NCBI GenBank assembly: GCA_021772435.1
Contig: JAJFLZ010000036.1
Location: forward strand, 1 to 32,550
Length of the DNA: 32,550 nt
Origin: Chlamydiota bacterium
GTDB taxonomy: Bacteria; Chlamydiota; Chlamydiia; Chlamydiales; JACKPQ01
Reading direction: 5' to 3'
In this document: piece by piece, positions 8,031 to 16,067 of the stretch
Layout: each line of letters opens with the position of its first letter
How positions within the stretch are numbered: the stretch's first letter is position 1
Position numbers and translations under genes: made by a program
Notes under the pieces: generated by a model
Seen by the model: only the letters and a program-made list of their open reading frames with translations
The model's database searches: none
Told to the model about the DNA's origin: nothing

Positions 8031-9143
8031 ATGAAGTTTGTCATGTCACGAGCAGAGCTAGTAAAGCTCATGGGTCGCATCCAAAGCGTTGTATCAGCAA
8101 AGCCAGCTATTCCTATTTTATCCAATATTTTGGTTGAAGCATATGCCGATCAAATCATTTTGAGCGCCACTGACTTGACAGTGAGCATTCGCACTTACAC
8201 CGATGCAAAAGTTCTTGAAGAGGGCGCCATTACAGTCCCTGCTAAACACCTGTTTTCGCTCATTCGTGAATTGACAGCGCCACAGATAGAGATTTCTGCC
8301 GGTGAAGATGAGATCGTGCAAGTGATTGCTGGCAGCTCCCATTTTAAAATCAACGGCATAGGCAAAGCCGAATTCCCTACCCTTCCCGACTTTACAGGGG
8401 CAAATGGCTTTGAGATGCCAGGTGAAGACTTTAAAACACTGCTTGCTAAGACCGCCTTTGCTGCCGCAAAGGACGACAGCAGACAGGTGCTCAACGGCAT
8501 TTTGATGCAGCTTCAAGGCAACTATCTGGGTTTTGTGGCAACCGATGGCAAGCGCCTAGCAAAGGTGCGTGCGCAAGTAGAGATGCAGACGCCGCTTGAA
8601 GGGCAACACATCATCCCCTTAAAAGCTGTCGAAGAAGTGATTAAGACTCTCGACGGTGAGCAGACAGCCAAGATCCTAATCGGCGAGGATAAAATCGCAA
8701 TTGAGTCGGGCTCAACTAGCTTTATGACAAAACTACTCAGCGGCGATTATCCCGATATTGAGCGTGTGATACCGAGCAGTTGCACATCGAATCTGCACCT
8801 GCACCGCGATGAATTGATCAGCATTTTGCGCCAGGTGTCGCTCTTTACAACCGATCGCAGCCAATCCGTGCGCTTTTGCTTTTCGCAAGGCGAGCTCAAA
8901 TTACTTGCTGCTAGCTCTGACATTGGAGAGGGCGCGGTCAGCATGCCTGTGGACTACTCAGGCGAATACATGGAGATTGCCTTTAACCCCGGCTTTTTCC
9001 TCGATATTTTGCGCCATACCAAGGACGAGACCGTCGCCTTTGGCATGAGTGATCCGTACAATCCTGGTTTAGTCACCGATAAAACAGCGGCGCAATTTGT
9101 CATCATGCCGATGCGAATCGAGCAGCCCGCACATGTGACTTGA
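8031..9143 (+). CDS. dnaN: DNA polymerase III subunit beta (sliding clamp)
   Basis: The protein forms the ring-shaped homodimer that tethers DNA polymerase III to DNA. Its 370 residues match the usual bacterial clamp (about 366). The N-terminal domain opens MKFVMSRAELVKLMGRIQSVVSAKPAIPILSNI-like, cut here to the recognisable start (8031 onward). Domain two contains DSRQVLNGILMQ and FVATDGKRLA, and domain three contains DYPDIERVIP, followed by MPVDYSGEYMEIAFNPGFFLDIL. The C-terminus carries the usual VIMPMRI strand, extended by a few residues (EQPAHVT). It is followed by a small ORF and recF, the classical replication-gene neighbourhood, though dnaA is not seen here. The upstream promoter suggests independent transcription from the barrel gene. 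Confidence 0.97.
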   Translation: MKFVMSRAELVKLMGRIQSVVSAKPAIPILSNILVEAYADQIILSATDLTVSIRTYTDAKVLEEGAITVPAKHLFSLIRELTAPQIEISAGEDEIVQVIAGSSHFKINGIGKAEFPTLPDFTGANGFEMPGEDFKTLLAKTAFAAAKDDSRQVLNGILMQLQGNYLGFVATDGKRLAKVRAQVEMQTPLEGQHIIPLKAVEEVIKTLDGEQTAKILIGEDKIAIESGSTSFMTKLLSGDYPDIERVIPSSCTSNLHLHRDELISILRQVSLFTTDRSQSVRFCFSQGELKLLAASSDIGEGAVSMPVDYSGEYMEIAFNPGFFLDILRHTKDETVAFGMSDPYNPGLVTDKTAAQFVIMPMRIEQPAHVT

Positions 9144-9173
9144 AACCCACATTGACCAATTAGGATGGAAAAT

Positions 9174-9308
9174 ATGCGTTATCTTTTAATCTCCAGCGAA
9201 TTTAAAAATGCTCGTAATATCTCTGAATATAACTCCACATTTTTATACCCTACTGGAAATCAAAATCTAGAGCATCTTTCCTCACCCCCTTTGTTCAATG
9301 TGGCTTAA
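9174..9308 (+). CDS. candidate 44-codon leader ORF overlapping recF
   Basis: An ATG at 9174 is preceded by AGGA (9162-9165) with 8-base spacing, a better ribosome site than any near the recF start. The frame runs 44 codons (begins MRYLLISSEF, ends SSPPLFNVA) and stops at 9306-9308, 11 bases inside recF. recF itself lacks a visible Shine-Dalgarno sequence, with CTCACCCCC upstream instead. The arrangement fits translational coupling, where ribosomes finishing the small frame reinitiate at recF. The peptide resembles nothing I know, and it may simply be a chance frame in the 154-base dnaN-recF gap. Confidence 0.4.
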   Translation: MRYLLISSEFKNARNISEYNSTFLYPTGNQNLEHLSSPPLFNVA

Positions 9309-10344
9309 AAGACTATTCCTACACAACTTTCGCAATTACGAAAATGCACACGTTAACTTCGCTCCTGGCATTAATGTCATCGAGGGTGAAAATGGCCAAG
9401 GAAAAACCAATCTCCTTGAAGCTATTTATCTGCTCAGCACGGGCAGGTCTTTCCGCACAGCGTTTTTAAACGATCTGATTCGTCACGATGCGCCAGGCTT
9501 TTTTCTAGAAGCTGAATTTGAACGGGATGGCATTGAGCAAACGCTTAAAATTAGCTTCGATGGTCAGACACGTAAAGTACAGCACAATGCTACCACCTAC
9601 GCCAATTTCTCCAATTTGCTTGGCCTACTCCCGTCTGTTCTCTTTGCGCCGCACGATGTCAACTTGATCAGCGGCGCACCTGCCGATCGCAGGCGTTTTA
9701 TCAATCTGCACATCGCTCAAAGCGATCCGCTGTATGTCCACCACTTGCTGCGCTTTGGCAAGGCTCTCAAGCAGCGCAACTGTTTGCTTAAAGCAGGGTC
9801 CAAAGACGGAATTGAGGTTTGGGAAGCTGAAATGGCGCTATCGGCCTTAGTTCTCGTGCACAAACGCAATGAAGCTATAGACAAATTGCAAAAGCGCCTA
9901 TCTCCTTTGGCCAAAGAGCTCAGTTTAGAGTTTGACGAATTTCAGCTCGATTATCACCCATCAATTGCCTCTGATTTTGAAGGCCAGTGGGCCCACATGC
10001 GCAAGCGTGAGCTCATCGTGGGCTCCACCCAATGCGGACCTCATCGCGACGACCTCCAAATTGCCCTGCACGGCAAAAAAGCCAAAAGTTTTTCCTCGGA
10101 AGGCCAAAAACGCTCATGCTTAGCTGCCCTGCGTTTTGCTGAGTGGGAGGTGTTGCGGACTAGGTTTGAAGATAAGCCGCTAATTGGTATTGACGATTTT
10201 GGCGTTCACCTCGACTCAGCAAGGTCCAAGCAATTGCGCAATCGATTAGGCTCATTTGGCCAAGTCTTTTTGACAACGCCCAAAGATGCGCATATTCAAA
10301 GTGATCACACCTTGACTATTGCTGATGGGGTCTGTTTAGAGTGA
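9298..10344 (+). CDS. recF: DNA replication and repair protein RecF
   Basis: RecF is an SMC-like ABC ATPase that helps load RecA through RecOR at single-strand gaps. Visible features are HNFRNYENAHVNF (9-21), the Walker A GENGQGKT (30-37), the RecF stretch ISGAPADRRRFIN, the ABC signature SSEGQ (266-270) and Walker B LIGIDDFGVHLD (about 295-306). Length 348 is normal (Chlamydia RecF is about 365). The ATG at 9298 starts just before the conserved first strand, so it is well supported even though it has no ribosome site of its own; see the overlapping small ORF. The last 9 bases overlap the tail of the convergent pgi gene. Confidence 0.95.
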   Translation: MWLKRLFLHNFRNYENAHVNFAPGINVIEGENGQGKTNLLEAIYLLSTGRSFRTAFLNDLIRHDAPGFFLEAEFERDGIEQTLKISFDGQTRKVQHNATTYANFSNLLGLLPSVLFAPHDVNLISGAPADRRRFINLHIAQSDPLYVHHLLRFGKALKQRNCLLKAGSKDGIEVWEAEMALSALVLVHKRNEAIDKLQKRLSPLAKELSLEFDEFQLDYHPSIASDFEGQWAHMRKRELIVGSTQCGPHRDDLQIALHGKKAKSFSSEGQKRSCLAALRFAEWEVLRTRFEDKPLIGIDDFGVHLDSARSKQLRNRLGSFGQVFLTTPKDAHIQSDHTLTIADGVCLE

Positions 10345-11919
10345 GTCGAATAGATTGATATAGCTCGAAGCTTCTGGAAATGATCTGGGATCCCCTTCTT
10401 CCTTTTTGTGGCGTTTAGCAAAAATATCTATCACTTGATTAGCTAGAACCTTGCCTAGCTGAACGCCTTCTTGATCAAATGAATTAATATTCCAGATAAA
10501 GCCCTCAAATGCTGTTAGATGCTCGTAATACGAGAGAATCAAACCCATGGTGTAAGCATCGCACTTTTTGGCAGCTAGGATGCGTGTAGGGCGATTCCCT
10601 TTAAACACTTTGTTTGGATTGTCATCTTGCTTGCCTGTAGCCAGGCCAATGGCTTGCGCAATTAGATTAGAAAGCAGTTTTTCTTGAGATGTCGAGCCTT
10701 TCACTTCTAAATCTTGACCAAATTGCGACTCTCTAAAACCGATGAATTCAATCGGAACTGTGGTCATGCCCTGGTGGATGAGCTGATAAAACGAATGCTG
10801 ACCGTTAGTGCCTGGCTCGCCCCAGATGATAGGGCCTGTTTCAAAATCGATAAAATGACCAAGGCGATCGATTTGCTTACCGTTAGATTCCATTGATAGC
10901 TGCTGCAGATGTGCCGAAAAACGCGTCAGGGCTCGCGAGTATGGAATAATAGCTTTTGTCTGGTGTTTGAGAAAATTACGATTCCAGATGGAGAGTAAGG
11001 CGCCAACTAGCGGTAAATTTTGTGAGAACTCGGGATTCAATGCCGCTTTATCCATGGCGCTCATGCCGCGCAGAAAATCCAAAAACTTATCCATGCCAAG
11101 GGCAAACGCAAGAGAGACGCCGCCTACCATCGAGCTCGATGAATATCTGCCGCCGACATAATCCCACATGTAAAACGAAGCGCGGTACTTGGACGGATCG
11201 TCCATCGGGCTATTTTCGCCTGTCACAGCGATCATGTGCTCTTTGGGATTTAAGCCTTTTTCGAGGAACTTTTGACGAATAAATTCTTCATTGGTGAGGG
11301 TCTCTAGTGTTGAGCCAGATTTTGAGACGACAACGACGAGCGTTTTAGAAAGGTCCACTTTGCGCAAAATCGATGTGGCATCGTCTGGATCGACATTGGA
11401 TAAAAAATGGACGTTGCGCCCCTCTTTTTTGTAGGCCTCTAAGCTGAGATAAATCGCTTTAGGTCCGAGCTCAGAGCCGCCAATGCCCACCTGAATGATG
11501 TCTGTAAAAATCGCTTGATTATTGACCTCTTCTAAAAATCGCTTGAGTTTTTCAAGCTCCTGGAAGCTGGCGCTAGCAGCATCTCTAGCTTTGGCTTCTG
11601 TGCGTTGATGCTCGAAAAAATCACGTGTTGCCGTATGCAAAACCGAGCGGTTTTCGCTCTCATGCCCTTCAATACGGTTAATAATCTCCCCTGCTTGCAT
11701 CGCCTCCATTTGCTGTATCACATTGCGCTCCTTTGCTAAAGAGAGCAACGCATCCATAATTTCATCATTGACGCGCTCTGTGCCATATAATAATTTTAGC
11801 CCAAGCGATGAGCAGACCATCGACTCAATGCGTTTGCAGTTGATGGCCTTTTTTTCGCTTAGCACAGGAGCTGTTTTGGCAAGTTCAGAAAGTTTTTTAG
11901 CAGCAGACATTTCGTACAT
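10336..11919 (-). CDS. pgi: glucose-6-phosphate isomerase
   Basis: Interconverts glucose 6-phosphate and fructose 6-phosphate in the cytoplasm, linking host-derived hexose phosphate to glycolysis and glycogen metabolism. Diagnostic segments are VGIGGSELGPKA, VSKSGSTLET (phosphate-binding loop), the first GPI signature around GGRYSSSSMVGG, and GTNGQHSFYQLIHQG (second signature with catalytic His region). The reading frame extends 16 codons upstream, but the ATG at 11917-11919 is chosen because AGAGGA (11925-11930) lies five bases before it. This gives 527 residues, close to Chlamydia Pgi (about 525). It overlaps recF by 9 bases tail to tail and is divergent from tRNA-Pro. The C-terminal catalytic-lysine region is present. 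Confidence 0.96.
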   Translation of the reverse strand: MYEMSAAKKLSELAKTAPVLSEKKAINCKRIESMVCSSLGLKLLYGTERVNDEIMDALLSLAKERNVIQQMEAMQAGEIINRIEGHESENRSVLHTATRDFFEHQRTEAKARDAASASFQELEKLKRFLEEVNNQAIFTDIIQVGIGGSELGPKAIYLSLEAYKKEGRNVHFLSNVDPDDATSILRKVDLSKTLVVVVSKSGSTLETLTNEEFIRQKFLEKGLNPKEHMIAVTGENSPMDDPSKYRASFYMWDYVGGRYSSSSMVGGVSLAFALGMDKFLDFLRGMSAMDKAALNPEFSQNLPLVGALLSIWNRNFLKHQTKAIIPYSRALTRFSAHLQQLSMESNGKQIDRLGHFIDFETGPIIWGEPGTNGQHSFYQLIHQGMTTVPIEFIGFRESQFGQDLEVKGSTSQEKLLSNLIAQAIGLATGKQDDNPNKVFKGNRPTRILAAKKCDAYTMGLILSYYEHLTAFEGFIWNINSFDQEGVQLGKVLANQVIDIFAKRHKKEEGDPRSFPEASSYINLFDSL

Positions 11920-11967
11920 AAAGATCCTCTTTTTTCTCACCATCGCAAAAAGCAATCTTTTTTTCAA

Positions 11968-11997
11968 TTGATCTGAATTATGAAATTAAGCTACAAT
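11968..11997 (+). promoter_or_regulatory. tRNA-Pro promoter candidate
   Basis: TTGATC (11968-11973), 18 bases, then TACAAT (11992-11997) place a start near 12004, just ahead of the tRNA 5' end. Spacing and position make this convincing for a tRNA gene. Confidence 0.6.
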
Positions 11998-12007
11998 GCT
12001 GTACTTT

Positions 12008-12082
12008 CGGGGTATAGCGCAGCTTGGCTAGCGTGTCTGCTTTGGGAGCAGAAGGTCGGGGGTTCGAATCCCTCTACCCCGA
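12008..12082 (+). tRNA. tRNA-Pro (anticodon TGG)
   Basis: A full cloverleaf can be drawn. Acceptor CGGGGTA pairs with TACCCCG, with an A discriminator at 12082. The anticodon stem TCTGC/GCAGA encloses the loop TTTGGGA with TGG, and the T arm contains GGTTCGAATCC. No CCA is encoded, so the CCA-adding enzyme must supply it. The last nine bases overlap the end of the convergent gene at 12074 on the other strand. Confidence 0.96.
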
Positions 12083-12682
12083 AATTCTTTTTCCACCAGT
12101 TATCGTGAAACCCTGCAGCTTACGCTCTCCTAGTGGACTAAGCATCTGATCAAAGACAATAATTTCATCTAGACCATTCCAACTTTCGGTAAAATTGTAT
12201 TCGTAGACGATGCGAAAAGGTCGATCAATTTCTGCCATTTTAGCATCGAGGAGTTTTAGATTTTCTTCAATGCAGAGCTCCTCTAGTGGAAATAAAAGCC
12301 CCAGTATAGCGTCCTGATTTTCGCGATTTTCGACCAGAATCCATGGGTAGCGCTCTGTTGAGGTCAGTCTGGCAGCTTCAGCTTTCGACTGGATACCGGT
12401 TAAATCGAACTTTGCTGTGGCCGGAATTTCGTCGGGAAGAAGAGCAACTAGGCGATCGAGATAATCTGGCAAATCTTCCTCCGGTGCTCCCTCGTAGAGA
12501 CGCACAGACGTGATAAGCTGGGGATCCACTGTATCAAGAAAATAATTGAGAGCTCTCTCTGCTGATGCCACTGTTGTGAGGTCTAATCGTCCAAAATCCA
12601 GATGCCAAAGCGTTGGACTCTGGATGTTTATCGAGTCCCAATTTAGATCACTGCAAGGTTTGCAATTTAGACGTAATTCCAT
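12074..12682 (-). CDS. hypothetical protein, 202 residues
   Basis: No family is recognised. The product is soluble, acidic and lacks a signal peptide. It opens MELRLNCKPCSDLNWDSINI, in which CKPC is a close cysteine pair, and contains PTLWHLDFGRLDL (about 24-36), a central LLPDEIPATAKFDLTGI and the C-terminal FTITGGKRISG. The alternating strands and helices look like a compact alpha/beta fold. The C-terminal codons overlap the 3' end of tRNA-Pro on the opposite strand. A TATACT hexamer lies 6 bases upstream of the ATG, so its mRNA may be leaderless. It is divergent from the phosphodiesterase gene at 12728, with only 45 bases between the two starts. Confidence 0.75.
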   Translation of the reverse strand: MELRLNCKPCSDLNWDSINIQSPTLWHLDFGRLDLTTVASAERALNYFLDTVDPQLITSVRLYEGAPEEDLPDYLDRLVALLPDEIPATAKFDLTGIQSKAEAARLTSTERYPWILVENRENQDAILGLLFPLEELCIEENLKLLDAKMAEIDRPFRIVYEYNFTESWNGLDEIIVFDQMLSPLGERKLQGFTITGGKRISG

Positions 12683-12727
12683 GCAAGAAGTATAACTTAA
12701 AAGCGTGGATCTCGTATAGTTAGAAGT

Positions 12728-13903
12728 ATGGAAATTGATGTAGATATTGACGTTGGTGATATCGATCTGCCCACAGAAACTGGCGGGATGCTAGACACTT
12801 GCTCTAGCGCTCTATTTTGGGCTGCCTCTCATTTTACCGATCCAATTTGCAAAGCCCATCAGCTATGGCGGCGTATTTCAACTGTAGAAGACCTGCATCC
12901 AGATGCCAGCAGCCTGGAAATCTTTGGTAGAAAGAATTTGAATAGACTGGGAATGGTCGCCTTTGGTGCTCTTGGGATTGTCACAGCACCGGTTGGCATC
13001 CTTCTTCGCAAGCTAGCGATCATGCTGCAAAGTCAAAATTTTCGTTATACTCAGACAAATGCTAAAGAAAAACTGCTTTCAGAAGAATTTACCCTCTATA
13101 CACATAATATGGCAGCTGTCGGGGCTGGCTATGCGATTAGCGATGCAGGCGTGACGCCATGGCCTGATCGCGAGCAAGCGATCATCGATCAAATCCAAGA
13201 GATCAGTTCGGACATATTTGTTGGGATCGAGTTTTTTGACACGCAAATGGTCTTGGATGTGGAAAAAGCTCTATCTGACAAATATGGCCACATCTATCAT
13301 AGCTGCGGTAAACGAGCCGTTGGCCCCTGCTCTGGGCTGTTTATCGCCAGCAAATTTGCCATCAAAAAGTTTCAATTTACACCTTTCCCAGAAGAGTATC
13401 TGGTCGGGCGTACGAAAAACTCCACCAAAGGCTTTACGGAAATCTGGCTAGAAAATGGCACGCATCTCATTGCATCGCATCTGCAGCATTCTGAAGAATG
13501 CGAGTATCCTACTGCAAAAGAAATCGAGGCTAGGAAAAAGCAAATGGCCATGATTGACGCTGTATTTAAAGCAAGTACGGCGAAGCTAAAAGTGCTCACT
13601 GGTGATCTCAACATGAGTGAAGAAGAGTGGAATAAATATTACGCTCACAACTACCTGCGTGATCTAAGCGTCATTGGTAAACATACTTGGGGCGGTGACG
13701 AGTGGTATGCAACGATGGTGGGTGGTAAACAGATTTCAGGCCCGCAAGTTTACGACTACACAGCCATTTGGACAGGTGGAAAAGCTTCAACTAGCACAGT
13801 TAAAACGACGCTGATCGAGACTGGCTATGACCCCAAAATTATCAAAGCAAATGCGCTATCTGACCACAAAGGCTTAGTAAGCACCTTGAGAATCAAAGCA
13901 TAA
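12728..13903 (+). CDS. endonuclease/exonuclease/phosphatase-family protein, sphingomyelinase-like
   Basis: The C-terminal two thirds (about 115-391) has the metal-dependent phosphodiesterase core. It contains YTHNMA, DIFVGIEFFD (E in the usual metal position), SHLQHSEE, LTGDLNMSEEE (D and N of the active site), YDYTAIW and the terminal NALSDHKGLVSTL (SDH catalytic Asp-His). HLQ plus this ordering resembles bacterial and neutral sphingomyelinases more than DNA repair nucleases; substrate is still inference. The N-terminal 110 residues are unlike the family: an acidic start with alternating Asp and Ile/Val, then a hydrophobic segment near 73-93 that could span a membrane. No cleavable signal peptide is seen. 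A chlamydial effector acting on host lipids is an attractive possibility. Confidence 0.8.
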   Translation: MEIDVDIDVGDIDLPTETGGMLDTCSSALFWAASHFTDPICKAHQLWRRISTVEDLHPDASSLEIFGRKNLNRLGMVAFGALGIVTAPVGILLRKLAIMLQSQNFRYTQTNAKEKLLSEEFTLYTHNMAAVGAGYAISDAGVTPWPDREQAIIDQIQEISSDIFVGIEFFDTQMVLDVEKALSDKYGHIYHSCGKRAVGPCSGLFIASKFAIKKFQFTPFPEEYLVGRTKNSTKGFTEIWLENGTHLIASHLQHSEECEYPTAKEIEARKKQMAMIDAVFKASTAKLKVLTGDLNMSEEEWNKYYAHNYLRDLSVIGKHTWGGDEWYATMVGGKQISGPQVYDYTAIWTGGKASTSTVKTTLIETGYDPKIIKANALSDHKGLVSTLRIKA

Positions 13904-13907
13904 ATTG

Positions 13908-13945
13908 TTAACATGGGGGTGTAAGGGGGCTATCTGCCATGTTAA
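13908..13945 (+). promoter_or_regulatory. 9-bp inverted repeat hiding the start codon of the next gene
   Basis: TTAACATGG (13908-13916) and CCATGTTAA (13937-13945) are perfect inverted repeats. The ATG of the gene at 13939 sits inside the right arm, and its purine-rich ribosome site TAAGGGGG (13922-13929) sits in the 20-base loop. In RNA this could mask initiation; in DNA it could be an operator. No U-run follows on either strand, so it is not an ordinary terminator. Confidence 0.5.
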
Positions 13946-15546
13946 AAAAACTTCCCGTTGGACTGCAATCGATTACTGAGATTATTGAGGGCGGTTATAT
14001 TTACGTCGATAAAACTAAATATGCACTAGAGCTAATCGAAAACGGCAAATACTATTTCATGTCTAGACCGAGACGCTTTGGGAAATCATTATTTATCAGC
14101 ACATTGAAAGAAATTCTTTCGGGAAATAAAACGTTATTCCAAGAGTGTGACATTGCAAAAAGTGATTACGATTGGAAAGCCTACCCAATTCTCCATTTTG
14201 ATTTCTCACAAATTCCTAGCCGTACACCAGAGATGCTAGAGCAGGGTTTGCTGGAACGTGTACAAGAAATGGCAAGCTTTTACAATATTTCTGTGGAAGG
14301 CTCTTCCCTTCAATTTCGTTTAGAGGGATTGATTAAACAACTGTCTAAAAGCGGAAAAGTTGTATTTTTAGTCGATGAATACGATAAACCTATCGTCGAT
14401 AACTTAATGCGTATGGATGTCGCAGATAGTAACAGAGATTTACTTAGAAGTTTTTTTGGAACCCTGAAAGGGCTCGATGAATATCTCAAACTTGTGTTTG
14501 TGACGGGGATTAGTAAATTTTCACAAGTCTCGCTCTTTTCTGGATTAAACAATTTAGAAATTCTTACGATGGAGCCAACCTATTCCACGTTGATGGGGTA
14601 CACAAAAGAGGAGATAAAAACCTTTTTTGGTGGGTATATTCAACAAATTGCTAAAAAGCGCAATATCACCTTGCAGCAAGTATTAAGTGAGCTCAAAGAA
14701 TGGTATAACGGCTACTGTTTTACTGAAGATCGTCAGCTTGTTTATAATCCTTTCTCTACCCTTTTATATTTTAAAAAAGGGCGGCCCTGCGGCTATTGGT
14801 TTAGTAGTGGTACGCCCTCATTTTTAATCGATCAGATCCAGAACAGACCAACGGCTGCAGTTGAACTTAGCGGCGCTAAAGTCAAACGCTCACAGCTTCA
14901 AGACATCCAAAATGTTGCCAAAATGGATTTACGGGCACTCATGTGGCAAACGGGCTACTTGACAATTTGCGGCTACGATGAAGAAATCGATATTTTTGAA
15001 TTAGATTTCCCAAATCGTGAAGTACGCGGAGCGTTTTTCGATATTTTACTTCAGGAATTTGAAGAAGCTTTGCCTGCTGAGGTCACTGTTCATGGAGCCA
15101 ATGTGCGTAAACATCTATTTGATTGCAATTTCGATCAGTTTTTTAAAGCAATCAATAGCTACTACGCCAAAATCCCCTATCATCTATTTACAAGTGCCAA
15201 AGAAGGCTTTTATCATGCTGTGCTTCTAAGCCTGCTGGAAGGCATGAGTCTTAAAGTACGTGCTGAAGATCCTACCAATATTGGACGTATTGATCTAGTG
15301 ATTGAGACATCAGAAATGGTCTATATTTTTGAGCTTAAAGTGGGGCAAACGGCAGATATTGCAATTCAGCAAGCTGAATTGAATAAATACTGCGAAAAAT
15401 ACTGCCATCAGAACCGCAAAATTGTACTGATTGGACTCAATTTCAATCCAGACACGCGCAATATTTCAGATTGGACAGCGAAAAGCTATTCTTCGTCAGG
15501 GGCTGTGTTGCAATCGCTTCGATCGCTGCATGCCAAAACTAGCTAA
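13939..15546 (+). CDS. AAA-ATPase-like / PD-(D/E)XK nuclease-like protein
   Basis: This 535-residue protein matches the two-domain family with AAA-ATPase_like at the N-terminus and a PD-(D/E)XK (DUF1703-type) domain at the C-terminus. It contains YVDKTKYALELIENGKYYFMSRPRRFGKS, here abbreviated to its P-loop RPRRFGKS (43-50). Walker B is VVFLVDEYDKP (about 134-144) and a middle block has WYNGYCF. The C-terminal motif is GRIDLVIE followed by IFELKVG, giving the D...ExK nuclease signature. The family is expanded in Bacteroidetes, Legionella and amoeba symbionts; its biological role is unsettled, with defence or mobile-element functions proposed. The start codon is in a hairpin (13908-13945). The tail overlaps the convergent membrane-protein gene by 8 bases. 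Confidence 0.9.
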   Translation: MLKKLPVGLQSITEIIEGGYIYVDKTKYALELIENGKYYFMSRPRRFGKSLFISTLKEILSGNKTLFQECDIAKSDYDWKAYPILHFDFSQIPSRTPEMLEQGLLERVQEMASFYNISVEGSSLQFRLEGLIKQLSKSGKVVFLVDEYDKPIVDNLMRMDVADSNRDLLRSFFGTLKGLDEYLKLVFVTGISKFSQVSLFSGLNNLEILTMEPTYSTLMGYTKEEIKTFFGGYIQQIAKKRNITLQQVLSELKEWYNGYCFTEDRQLVYNPFSTLLYFKKGRPCGYWFSSGTPSFLIDQIQNRPTAAVELSGAKVKRSQLQDIQNVAKMDLRALMWQTGYLTICGYDEEIDIFELDFPNREVRGAFFDILLQEFEEALPAEVTVHGANVRKHLFDCNFDQFFKAINSYYAKIPYHLFTSAKEGFYHAVLLSLLEGMSLKVRAEDPTNIGRIDLVIETSEMVYIFELKVGQTADIAIQQAELNKYCEKYCHQNRKIVLIGLNFNPDTRNISDWTAKSYSSSGAVLQSLRSLHAKTS

Positions 15547-16051
15547 AGAAACTGTGATTTTGAACGGAATAAAGGGCATAGGCAGATAGGGCTAGTGGAG
15601 CTACCAATAAAGCTGCTGATGCTGTGGGGTTATCGGAAATATCTCCAGGTTTAGACGTGCCGATAGTTATAATAGAAGCTGTCAAAGTTAAAACAGTAGC
15701 GAATAGTGGAAGTTCTACGAATATTTTTTTTGGAACCTCGTATGAAGTTTCAAATATCATAACCACGGGCAACAGAAAGAAGTTTATTGTAGCCATCAAA
15801 AGCGTGGCAGCAGAAATACCTAACCCAACAGCTCCAACTATAGCAGCAATAGTAAAAGCTATTTTTATATAAGGAGATTGAACTTGCATTTGAGCAAATT
15901 TCTTTGTCAACAGCATGGCAGTACCTAGGCCAGCTCCTCCAATAGCACCTGTCACAGCTCCAATAGTCACAAACTGACTTATTTCATTTTGTATACGACG
16001 TGTTTCAGGAAGTGATTCAGGCGATGAACGATTATAAGAAAATATATCCAT
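15539..16051 (-). CDS. multi-pass membrane protein, unknown
   Basis: After a polar 25-residue N-terminus (MDIFSYNRSSPESLPETRRI), the 170-residue protein has about four hydrophobic helices: roughly 27-48 (glycine-rich, GAVTGAIGGAGLG), 63-98 (two close helices, perhaps one long hairpin), 110-130 and 143-163. A short polar N-terminus followed by paired glycine-rich hydrophobic helices recalls chlamydial inclusion-membrane (Inc) proteins with bilobed hydrophobic domains. This is a resemblance in layout only; no conserved motif supports it. The gene is preceded by AT-rich sequence including the shared 16-mer at 16068-16083. Its stop overlaps the end of the ATPase-like gene. Confidence 0.7.
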   Translation of the reverse strand: MDIFSYNRSSPESLPETRRIQNEISQFVTIGAVTGAIGGAGLGTAMLLTKKFAQMQVQSPYIKIAFTIAAIVGAVGLGISAATLLMATINFFLLPVVMIFETSYEVPKKIFVELPLFATVLTLTASIITIGTSKPGDISDNPTASAALLVAPLALSAYALYSVQNHSFFS

Positions 16052-16067
16052 ATTGTTTTATAAATCC

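Noticed and set aside
11920-11967. Sixteen-residue N-terminal extension of pgi
   Set aside because: AGAGGA sits five bases before the ATG at 11919, inside the would-be extension, and the shorter product matches family length.
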